The position numbers were made by a program, and so were the translations under genes. Shown in pieces: positions 1 to 6,300 of a DNA stretch of 8,715 nucleotides. The notes beneath the pieces are model-generated. The model worked only from the letters and a program-made list of their open reading frames with translations. It was not told where the DNA came from and did not search any database. Source of the DNA: Verrucomicrobiota bacterium (lineage in GTDB: Bacteria > Verrucomicrobiota > Verrucomicrobiia > Opitutales > Opitutaceae); NCBI GenBank assembly GCA_030832235.1, contig JAURJO010000413.1, positions 1 through 8,715 of the forward strand, read 5' to 3'. How positions within the stretch are numbered: the first letter of the stretch is position 1; the number at the start of each line of letters is the position of its first letter.

Positions 1-1117
1 CGCCCAACTGCGGCCGCGCTGGGAAAAGGAAATCACGCGTTTCCTCGAGGGCCGCACCGGCCCCGGGGGACTCTTCCCGAAGGAACAGTACTGCGGCGAC
101 ATCCACACGCCGGTCCAGAGCCTCAACGTGAACTCCAAGGCGTGGCGCGCCATGCATGAACTCGGGGCGTTGATGACCGATTTCGGCGATCCCGCGCTCG
201 GCCGCCGTTACACCGCGGAGGCGGCCGCGTTCCGACCGGTCGTCCTGCAGGCGATCGGCCGCGTGACTTCGCGGACCACCGAGCCGCCGTTTGTTCCGAT
301 CGCGCTCGACGGTGGAGAGCCCGTGCACAGCCCGATCCTGCATTACCGCATCGGTTCCTACTGGAACATCATCATCGGCTACAGCATCGGCAGCGGCATC
401 TTCCCGGCCGGGAGCGAGCAGGAGAACTGGATCCCGCATTACCAGGAACGCCACGGCGGCATCTTCCTCGGCATGGTGCGGTCCGGCGGCGACACGTTCA
501 ACTTCTGGACCGGACCCGAACGCGTGAACCCGCTCTACGGCACGCGCTACACGCTCGACGCGTTGCGCCGCGACGAACCCGAGCGCGCCCTCCTCAGCCT
601 CTACGGCACGCTCGCGCAGGGACTCACCCGCAACACCTTCGTCGGCGGCGAGGGTTGCACCCTGCGTCCCGTCGACGCCGAGGGACGCTTTTTCTACTGC
701 CCGCCCAACAGCGCCGCCAGCGCCCACGTGCTCTCGATGGTGCGCCATCTGCTCGTGCAGGAGTGGGACCTCGACGACGACGGCCGGCCCGACACCCTGC
801 GCCTGCTTTTCGGAACCTCTCGGCGTTGGCTCGAGGATGGCAAAACGATCCGCGTCGAACGCGCCCCGACCGTCTGGGGTGAAGTCGGAGTCACCGTCGA
901 ATCCCGTCTCTCCGCCGGTGAAGTCGTCGCGAACGTCGATCTGCCCTCCCGCCAGACGCCCGCCCGCACCCTCCTGCGCGCCCGGGTGCCGGAGGGGTGG
1001 ACCGTCACCGGTGCGTCTGTGCAGGGCAAGACGCTCGCCACCGACCCGCGAGGCACCGTCGAGCTCACGGGGCTTTCGGGACGTCAGACGATCCGTTTCG
1101 CGGTCTCCCGGCGCTAA
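1..1117 (+). CDS. Helical-barrel (six-hairpin glycosidase-like) protein, 5'-truncated
   Basis: The reading frame is open from base 2 to the TAA at 1115-1117 and gives 371 residues, so the true start lies before the window. A GTG at 128 is internal, because the 42 codons before it read as good protein (for example the tyrosine/cysteine-rich QYCGDIHTP). Residues about 1-255 are helical and rich in Trp and Tyr, with segments such as YRIGSYWN, GIFPAGSEQENW and FVGGEGC, in the style of (alpha/alpha)6 barrel carbohydrate-active proteins. An acidic linker, DLDDDGRPD near residue 256, leads into a beta-rich C-terminal domain (about 290-371). No catalytic acids can be assigned from this fragment, and I recognise the type rather than a named family. 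Location is probably periplasmic or extracellular, but the N-terminus is not visible. It converges on the minus-strand operon and is probably transcribed separately. Confidence 0.7.
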   Translation, partial: AQLRPRWEKEITRFLEGRTGPGGLFPKEQYCGDIHTPVQSLNVNSKAWRAMHELGALMTDFGDPALGRRYTAEAAAFRPVVLQAIGRVTSRTTEPPFVPIALDGGEPVHSPILHYRIGSYWNIIIGYSIGSGIFPAGSEQENWIPHYQERHGGIFLGMVRSGGDTFNFWTGPERVNPLYGTRYTLDALRRDEPERALLSLYGTLAQGLTRNTFVGGEGCTLRPVDAEGRFFYCPPNSAASAHVLSMVRHLLVQEWDLDDDGRPDTLRLLFGTSRRWLEDGKTIRVERAPTVWGEVGVTVESRLSAGEVVANVDLPSRQTPARTLLRARVPEGWTVTGASVQGKTLATDPRGTVELTGLSGRQTIRFAVSRR

Positions 1118-1146
1118 ACCGGGGCGCCCGCATCACTTGGACGCAT

Positions 1147-1180
1147 CGGCGTGCGGACCGGGTAGCACCGGTGCGCGCCG
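1147..1180 (+). other. Bulged inverted repeat (hairpin) after the glycosidase-like gene
   Basis: The outer arms CGGCGTGC (1147-1154) and GCGCGCCG (1173-1180) pair over 8 bp with one G-U wobble. A 2-nt GG bulge follows, then inner arms ACCGG (1157-1161) and CCGGT (1168-1172) around a 6-nt loop. It starts 30 nt after the stop codon at 1117. No T-tract follows on either strand, so it is not a classical intrinsic terminator; it could protect the 3' end of the mRNA or contribute to termination. Chance pairing is possible in DNA this GC-rich. Confidence 0.4.
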
Positions 1181-1259
1181 CGGCTGAACGTGACGCAATA
1201 CCTCCGCGCCAAAGGGCCCGAACCGGCAGGGCGCCGCCTTCGCAGGCCCCGATTATGGC

Positions 1260-1427
1260 GCGAATTTGCGATTGCTTTGCGGCGAGGCGGACAGCGTCAA
1301 AGCCGCCGCCTACAGTTGCGGATTCCCCGACCTCGGGCGCTTCAGCGCCTTCTACCGGAAAATGTTCGACGAACTTCCCCACGTGACGCTCACCCGCGGC
1401 GGCAGAAGTCCGTGCCAGGGCGTTTAA
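1260..1427 (+). pseudogene. Remnant of an AraC-family regulator, C-terminal HTH only
   Basis: In frame 3, bases 1260-1424 encode 55 residues before TAA (1425-1427). They include DSVKAAAYSCGFPDLGRFSA followed by FYRKMFDELPHVTL. This matches the last helix-turn-helix of AraC/XylS regulators, whose usual pattern is SVxxhAxxxGFxxLxRFSxxYRxxFGELPSxTLRR. The frame is closed upstream by TGA at 1191-1193, and it has no usable start codon before the ATG at 1362, which lies inside the motif. The ligand-binding domain and first HTH are absent from the flanking bases. Typical family members are about 250-330 residues, so this is a decayed tail. Some conserved positions have drifted: the usual GELP is DELP, and the end reads TLTRG. 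It is not expected to be functional. I could not follow the homology clearly upstream of about 1260. Confidence 0.7.
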
Positions 1428-1446
1428 CCCGGCGGCTTTCGTTTTT
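1414..1446 (+). terminator. Candidate rho-independent terminator, + strand
   Basis: GCC-A-GGG (1414-1420, with one bulged A) pairs with CCCGGC (1428-1433) around a 7-nt loop, CGTTTAA. Three bases later comes the T-rich run TTTCGTTTTT (1437-1446). The loop carries the stop codon of the AraC-like remnant. This is the only place in the convergent gap where a stem is followed by a T-tract, so it may end transcription from the glycosidase-like gene or from the ancestral regulator. The stem is short. Confidence 0.4.
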
Positions 1447-1533
1447 CTCTCGGGGACCTCGGAGGCGCCGTTTGGTTTCCTGGCCTCAGTGTTCTACGGT
1501 TCCCCTACCGGCGTCCCCCGATCGCAGGGGAAT

Positions 1534-1549
1534 CCCGCCCGGTGGCGGG
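1534..1549 (-). terminator. GC-rich hairpin just past the minus-strand operon
   Basis: CCCGCC (1534-1539) and GGCGGG (1544-1549) form a perfect 6-bp stem with a 4-nt loop, and a second register, CGCCCG/CGGGCG, is also possible on the minus strand. On the minus strand it lies 10 nt beyond the TAG of the last amidohydrolase gene, the right place for an operon terminator or a 3' stability stem. No U-tract follows, so intrinsic termination is uncertain. Confidence 0.35.
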
Positions 1550-1559
1550 CGCGGTCGTT

Positions 1560-2339
1560 CTAACGCCCCAAGCCGAGAAATTTCTCCGCGTTGCGCCACG
1601 CGACCCGCTCGCGGTCCTCGGGCGGGAGGAAGTCCAGGTTCTCCAGCTTGATCAGCGATCCGCCGGCGTAGTCGAACGGCAGATGGGAACCGAAGGCCAC
1701 CGCCTCCACCCCGAGCGCCGCGATCAGCTTCGGCACTTCGCCCCGGTACACCACCTGCAGCCGGGCGAAGTCGATCAACACGCGTCCGCGCAGGCCGGCC
1801 GCGGTCAGCGTCGCGCCGTCCAGCCCCGCCCAGTTGCTGAGAATGAAACGTAGCGCGGGAAACGCCTTCGCCGCGGCGACCACCGGTCCGATCGCGAGAT
1901 CCTCGGCCCGGTCCCACGCGTGACGCTGGCGGCGGTCCTCGAGCCGCTGGGTCAGCAGCAGCGGCATCCCGCTCGCCGCGATCCGCGCCAGCGCGGCGCG
2001 CCCCGCCTCGTCGTCGAGCGCGTAGCCGTGGTGCTCCGGCAAAAGTGTGACCGCGCGCGCTTTCCCCGGACCGGTCATCGTGGCGAGATCCCGCTCCCAG
2101 CCGGCGTACTTCGGGTTCACCGTCGCCACCGGGACGAGGCGGTCGGCCCACGGCTGCACTTCCGACCACAGCTCCTCGTTGCCGCGGTGCGTGTCGCGGT
2201 AGAACACCGCGGGCAACGACGACACCAAGGCCCGGTCGATGCCGTGGCGGTCCATCAGCGCCACCACCTCGGCGGCGCGGCGCGCCGGCAGGCTCCGGAA
2301 CGGGTAATGGCCGACGTAGGCGTTGATGTCGAAGATCAC
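1560..2339 (-). CDS. Amidohydrolase-like TIM-barrel protein with altered metal site
   Basis: This 259-residue protein resembles the amidohydrolase-2 (PF04909-type) fold, with no signal peptide, so it is probably cytoplasmic. It opens with FDINAYVGHYPF (residues 3-14), where canonical relatives have a D-x-H-x-H pair of zinc ligands. Here those positions are Asn6 and Tyr8. Later landmarks are LEDRRQRH (133-140), RFILSNWAG (164-172) and FGSHLPF (216-222), the last having His219 where relatives usually have the catalytic Asp, and a C-terminal WRNAEKFLGL. I recall a recurrent family with this NAY signature, so it need not be a decaying copy. The start is the GTG at 2337-2339, chosen because it overlaps the upstream stop by 4 nt (GTGA) and has a GGAGG site 5 nt before it. 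An open frame continues upstream to 2996 but translates the neighbouring gene out of frame. The catalytic role is unknown; it may be metal-independent or use other ligands. Confidence 0.82.
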   Translation of the reverse strand: MIFDINAYVGHYPFRSLPARRAAEVVALMDRHGIDRALVSSLPAVFYRDTHRGNEELWSEVQPWADRLVPVATVNPKYAGWERDLATMTGPGKARAVTLLPEHHGYALDDEAGRAALARIAASGMPLLLTQRLEDRRQRHAWDRAEDLAIGPVVAAAKAFPALRFILSNWAGLDGATLTAAGLRGRVLIDFARLQVVYRGEVPKLIAALGVEAVAFGSHLPFDYAGGSLIKLENLDFLPPEDRERVAWRNAEKFLGLGR

Positions 2340-3286
2340 GCGGTCCTCCGGTCCAGCAGCCGCTGGTAATTGCGCCAGAAGATGTCCTCCCGCTGCTCCG
2401 GGGTGAGGTCGGCCGAGAGCACCTTGCCCACGCAACCCTCCATCGTGGAGTCGGTCGCGAACAGCAGCCGCCGGTGCCCCAGTTCGCGCACGCAGCGTCC
2501 GATGGTGTCGTCCTCGAGGACACTGCCGCTGGTGTCGAGGTGCACGTTGGGGAAATCCCGTAGCGCGCGGATCGTCCACTCCCAGTCGCCCCCGCCGTTG
2601 ATGTGGCCGAGGATGAGCATCAGTTCCGGATAGCGCCGCGACAGCGCGCCGAAGTCGAGCGCGTGCGAGGTCCGCGGCTGGGCCGCGAGCGCGCGCGGGT
2701 CGGTCAGGAAGGCGGAATGCCCGAGAAACAGGATGCGGCGCGCGATGCACTTCTCCGCGACCGGGAACACCGCGGGATCCGAGTACTTGAACTGGTTGTA
2801 GAGCTTCACGCCGATCATGCCGGCGTCGACGCAGCGGTCGATCTCCTCGAGGGCAGCCGAACCGTTTCCAGGCTGCACGAAGCAGTAACCGCCGATCCGA
2901 TCGGGGTAACGCCTCATCGCCGCGAGCACCGCGTTGTTCGACTCCCGCACCAGCTCGATGTTGGCCAGCACGCCGGCGGTGACCGGCCGCGAGCAATACA
3001 GCCGGGCGATGCCGAGCTTGTCCGCCGCGGCGATGAGTCGCTCCACCTCCGCCCAGTCCGAATTCGGGCGCTGGCCGAGGCCGAACACGTGGTTGTGCGC
3101 GTCGACCTTGCGCATCGCGCGCCAGCCGGCGGGCAATCCGCGGACCGCAGCGGCGGCCGGCGACGGCCCCTCCTCCGCCGGAGCCGGAGCGGATCGGCCG
3201 GCGAGCGCGAGCGCGCCGAGGAGACCCGAGGCCTGCACGAAACGACGGCGCGACGGGCTCGGACCCAAACCTGTTTGATGACGCAT
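2336..3286 (-). CDS. Tat-exported amidohydrolase (metal-dependent TIM barrel)
   Basis: A 316-residue protein of the amidohydrolase-2 (PF04909-type) family, which includes metal-dependent hydrolases and decarboxylases. The N-terminus has a twin-arginine motif, SRRRFVQ (residues 12-18), followed by a short hydrophobic stretch, so export of the folded enzyme to the periplasm is expected. The metal-site residues are visible: DAHNH (His64, His66), VKLYNQ (Lys161), LGHSA (His190), LGHINGGG (His228) and ATDST (Asp279). The C-terminal FWRNYQRLL is typical of the family. The ATG at 3284-3286 is taken as the start. A GTG directly before it (3287-3289) is an equal alternative, since the weak GGGA site at 3296-3299 suits either. 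It sits 17 nt after the receptor gene and overlaps the next gene by 4 nt, so it is clearly co-transcribed. The substrate cannot be read from the sequence. Confidence 0.88.
   Translation of the reverse strand: MRHQTGLGPSPSRRRFVQASGLLGALALAGRSAPAPAEEGPSPAAAAVRGLPAGWRAMRKVDAHNHVFGLGQRPNSDWAEVERLIAAADKLGIARLYCSRPVTAGVLANIELVRESNNAVLAAMRRYPDRIGGYCFVQPGNGSAALEEIDRCVDAGMIGVKLYNQFKYSDPAVFPVAEKCIARRILFLGHSAFLTDPRALAAQPRTSHALDFGALSRRYPELMLILGHINGGGDWEWTIRALRDFPNVHLDTSGSVLEDDTIGRCVRELGHRRLLFATDSTMEGCVGKVLSADLTPEQREDIFWRNYQRLLDRRTA
2345..2349 (-). promoter_or_regulatory. Shine-Dalgarno site fixing the GTG start of the second amidohydrolase
   Basis: On the minus strand GGAGG lies 5 nt before the GTG start at 2339, within the last codons of the upstream gene. 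It is the clearest ribosome binding site in the operon. Together with the GTGA stop/start overlap, it supports translational coupling of the two amidohydrolase genes and rules against longer upstream starts. Confidence 0.7.
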
Positions 3287-3303
3287 CACGCGCGATCCCG
3301 CAT

Positions 3304-6297
3304 TCAGAACTGCCCGCGCACGCCGGCGGCGAAACTCACCCCCTGGTTGGTGCGGAAGAACTTCAGGCCGTTCTGGGTGACATCGGTGCGCGCCGCCTCG
3401 TCGGTGAGGTTCACGGCGTCCAGGAACAGCGTGTAGCGGCGGTTCACGCGGTACTGGAGCTTCACGTCCATGCTCAGACGCGACTCCGCCCAGATCTCGA
3501 TGGGCGCGAGCGTGCTCTTGTATTTCTCGGCCGTCCAGTTCGCCAGCCAGCGGGCGTCGAGGCCGCCTATGCGGAAATTGAGGCCGGCATTCCCGCTGCG
3601 CGGCGCAAGGTTCCCGAGGCGGTTGGTCGTCGCGGTGGAACCGAAATCCCCCTCGCTCTCAAGGTAGGTGTAGTTCGCGAAGGCGCCGAGGCCTTTCCAC
3701 ACGCCCGGCAGGAAACTGAATTGCTGCTGGTAGCTCAGCTCGACGCCGCGCACCGTCGCGCTGCCGATGTTGCGCGCGATCGAGAGCGTGTAGCCGGCGT
3801 ACAATCCCTGGCCGTCGAGGCCTTCGTTTCCGACCGTGGAGGAAAAGGTGCGGAAGTAGTCGGTGATGTTCTTCCGGAACGCGCCGATGCTGAACAGCCC
3901 CACGGGCTCAAAGTACTTTTCGACACTCACCTCGAAGTTGTCCGTGAGGTAGGGCTTCAGGTCCGGATTCCCCATCGAGACCGTGCGGGCGTCGGCGTTC
4001 TCGGTGAGCGTGGGGATCAGGTTGGCCACCGGCGGGCGCGAGATCGCGCGGTTGTAGCTGGCGCGGAGGAGCACCGAGGCGCCGGCGTCATAAACAAAGT
4101 GCAGGCCGGGAAAGGTGTTCCGGTACCGGCCGGTGGACGTGATCGCACGGACGAAGGACCGCTGGGCGCGCCCGAGATTCGCGGAAACGGTCGCGGGATC
4201 GAGGCTCGCGCCGCCGACGCTGTTGCCGCCCCACGTCGCGGTGGTGTTGCGGACCCAGGATTGCCCCTCGGTGGCGGTCTCCTCCAGGCGCACGCCGCCC
4301 AAGACACGAAGTCGCCCGAGTTTTACCGAGGCCTGCGCGTAGGCCGCGGAAATCTCCTCCCGGAACCGGGTGCGGCCGGCCAGCGTGCCCGTGTAGCTGT
4401 TGTACGCGTCGGCCGCGGTCTGCTTCCAGTAGCCCGCCGGGGCCTCGTGCGGCTTCGACATGAACGGGAAGGGCCCGTAGCGGCCGTCGCCCTGCTTGTA
4501 GACGACGTCGGCATAGGGCTTCATCGAGTCGTCCGCTGAACCGGCGACGCCGTCGGCGCCGACGAACGTGTAGATACCCAGATCCGTCCAGGGATTGCGG
4601 GTGTCATCCGCCCACTTCAGGCCGGCCTTGAAAACGACGGGGTTCCTCATTTCGAACCGTTTCGTGAAATCGGCGCGCAGTCCGTAAAGGTCGTTGCCCG
4701 CCTTGTACGACTGCTTCTGCAGCGAGGTCATCACGTAGCTCGCGGGATCGAAGACCGAGGGTCCCGCGGTCTGGCGGAAGAGCGGGTACCACGGGTCCTG
4801 TCCGCGGCGGTCGATCTCGAAGCCGATGCCGGACGCCGCCGTGGCGGGGGTGCGGGCCTGCGCGCGGATCCAGCCGGGATAGGAGATGTCGGCGTGGGAA
4901 TAACTGCCGCGCAGGGCGAGCGTGGCGCTGCGGTTGAGGAGCTTGAACTCGGTGCCGCTGCTCAGAGCGTAGTTGCGGGAATTCTTGGTGAACGCCGGAG
5001 TCGCCTCGCTGATCGCGATCGAGGCGGCATGCGGCAGCAGCGTGGAAAGCTCGTAGGTGCTGCCCGGGGCGAAGTTGGCGACGGTGGCCGCGGGGTTGCC
5101 GATGCCCGGACGGTAGTACTGCTGGTACTGGTCGTTCGTGTTGAAGGAAAGCCGCAGGTACGCGTAGGCGTCCGGCGAAAGCTTGTAGTCCAGGTTCAGG
5201 CCGGCGTTACGGGCGACCGCCTTGTACCCGAAGTCGCCCGTGCCGAAGAGCCGCGTGAGCGGGCTGGACGAGGTCGGGTTCAGGTAGGTCTGCGCGAAAT
5301 TGTAGAGCACCCCGCCCGGCCCGATCTCGTCCTGAGTGGTGGCCGAGGTGCGGTGGTTGAAATTGAGCGCGACGCCGAGGTTCCGTTTTCCGCCGAGCAC
5401 GTCGAAGACATCCGAGTACGCGAGGCTCAGCAGGTCGAGGCCGTCGGGCCGGTCCTTGAAGGGGGTGTCGCTGAAACCGCGCTTCCGCCACATCGTGCCG
5501 GCGGTGACGGTGATGCGGCGGCCCGGGGCGTCGAAACCGCGGCGGCTGACGAGGTTCACGAAGCCGGCCACCGCGTTCGCGTCCTGCTCGGGCTGCGGGG
5601 CCTTGATCAGCTCCACGGTCTCGAGGTTGCCGGTGCCCATCTGCTCGATCTGGTAATCGCGGCTGCCGGACGTGCCGGTCGAGGTCGCCACGCGGTCGCC
5701 GTCGACCATCAGGGCGGAAAACCCGGGACCCATGCCGCGCACGTAAAGGCTGCGCACCTCGCTGCCGACGATATCGGTGGTGATGCCCGGCAGGCGCTGG
5801 ATGAGTTCGCCGGGATTGGCGGCGGGATTGCCGAATGTGTCCGTGGCGGCGACCCACTTGGGATTGTCCGAGTTCCGCTGCGTCTGGATCGCCAGCGCGC
5901 TCCCCTCGCGGACGCTTGTCACGGAGAACTTTTCCATGCGGTAGATGACGGAGGTCAGCTGGACGTCGCGCGTGACCGTCGCTCCGGGCGCCACGCTCAC
6001 GGTGACCTTCACGGCATCCAGGCCCGCATAGCTCACGACGAGCGTGTGCGTGCCCGCGGGCACCGGGAGGGAGAAGGCGCCGTCGCGCTCACTCGTGCCG
6101 CCGATCGCCGTGCCCTCGATGGCCAACGTCGCCCCGGGCAGCAGGTCGCCGGTGGCCTGGTTGGAAACCGTTCCGGTGATCAGGCCGTTCTGGGCGAACA
6201 GCAGCGGGGCGGCCACGGAGTATGCCACGGCCGCGGCGCGGCGCAGGAGGCGGCTCCAGCTGAAGCGGCGCGGTGCGAAGTCGGGGGATGGGTTCAT
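3304..6297 (-). CDS. TonB-dependent outer-membrane receptor with N-terminal CarboxypepD-reg-like domain
   Basis: This 997-residue protein is an energised outer-membrane importer. Order of parts: a signal peptide with a long basic n-region (about 1-36, cleavage near LLFAQ); a carboxypeptidase-regulatory-like beta domain (about 38-114, ITGTVSNQATGDLLPGATL); a TonB-box-like EKFSVTSVREG (122-132); a plug (about 145-255) with ELIQRLPGI, LYVRGMGPGFSALMVDG and ETVELIKAPQPEQDANAVAG; then a beta barrel to the terminal Phe997 (AAGVRGQF), the classic barrel-assembly end. The style matches the SusD-less TonB-dependent receptors that are expanded in Opitutaceae, and no SusD-like gene is nearby. Its ATG lies 3 nt after the aminotransferase stop (TGATCCATG), with no recognisable Shine-Dalgarno sequence, suggesting coupling or reinitiation. 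The ligand is unknown; the neighbours suggest a small modified carbohydrate or related compound (inference). Confidence 0.95.
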   Translation of the reverse strand: MNPSPDFAPRRFSWSRLLRRAAAVAYSVAAPLLFAQNGLITGTVSNQATGDLLPGATLAIEGTAIGGTSERDGAFSLPVPAGTHTLVVSYAGLDAVKVTVSVAPGATVTRDVQLTSVIYRMEKFSVTSVREGSALAIQTQRNSDNPKWVAATDTFGNPAANPGELIQRLPGITTDIVGSEVRSLYVRGMGPGFSALMVDGDRVATSTGTSGSRDYQIEQMGTGNLETVELIKAPQPEQDANAVAGFVNLVSRRGFDAPGRRITVTAGTMWRKRGFSDTPFKDRPDGLDLLSLAYSDVFDVLGGKRNLGVALNFNHRTSATTQDEIGPGGVLYNFAQTYLNPTSSSPLTRLFGTGDFGYKAVARNAGLNLDYKLSPDAYAYLRLSFNTNDQYQQYYRPGIGNPAATVANFAPGSTYELSTLLPHAASIAISEATPAFTKNSRNYALSSGTEFKLLNRSATLALRGSYSHADISYPGWIRAQARTPATAASGIGFEIDRRGQDPWYPLFRQTAGPSVFDPASYVMTSLQKQSYKAGNDLYGLRADFTKRFEMRNPVVFKAGLKWADDTRNPWTDLGIYTFVGADGVAGSADDSMKPYADVVYKQGDGRYGPFPFMSKPHEAPAGYWKQTAADAYNSYTGTLAGRTRFREEISAAYAQASVKLGRLRVLGGVRLEETATEGQSWVRNTTATWGGNSVGGASLDPATVSANLGRAQRSFVRAITSTGRYRNTFPGLHFVYDAGASVLLRASYNRAISRPPVANLIPTLTENADARTVSMGNPDLKPYLTDNFEVSVEKYFEPVGLFSIGAFRKNITDYFRTFSSTVGNEGLDGQGLYAGYTLSIARNIGSATVRGVELSYQQQFSFLPGVWKGLGAFANYTYLESEGDFGSTATTNRLGNLAPRSGNAGLNFRIGGLDARWLANWTAEKYKSTLAPIEIWAESRLSMDVKLQYRVNRRYTLFLDAVNLTDEAARTDVTQNGLKFFRTNQGVSFAAGVRGQF

Positions 6298-6300
6298 GGA

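Noticed and set aside
1190..1651. A 153-codon + strand frame through the convergent gap
   Set aside because: It runs over the AraC-like remnant in another frame and past the operon end. It is Arg/Pro-rich with no similarity that I recognise.
1486..2523. A 345-codon minus-strand open frame over the amidohydrolase pair
   Set aside because: It is a shadow frame of the true genes, full of Arg/Gly/Pro repeats and lacking family motifs.
2340..2996. Upstream extension of the second amidohydrolase frame
   Set aside because: This stretch is inside the first amidohydrolase gene and reads it out of frame with Arg/Ala-rich low-complexity sequence. The GGAGG-preceded GTG at 2339 is the real start.
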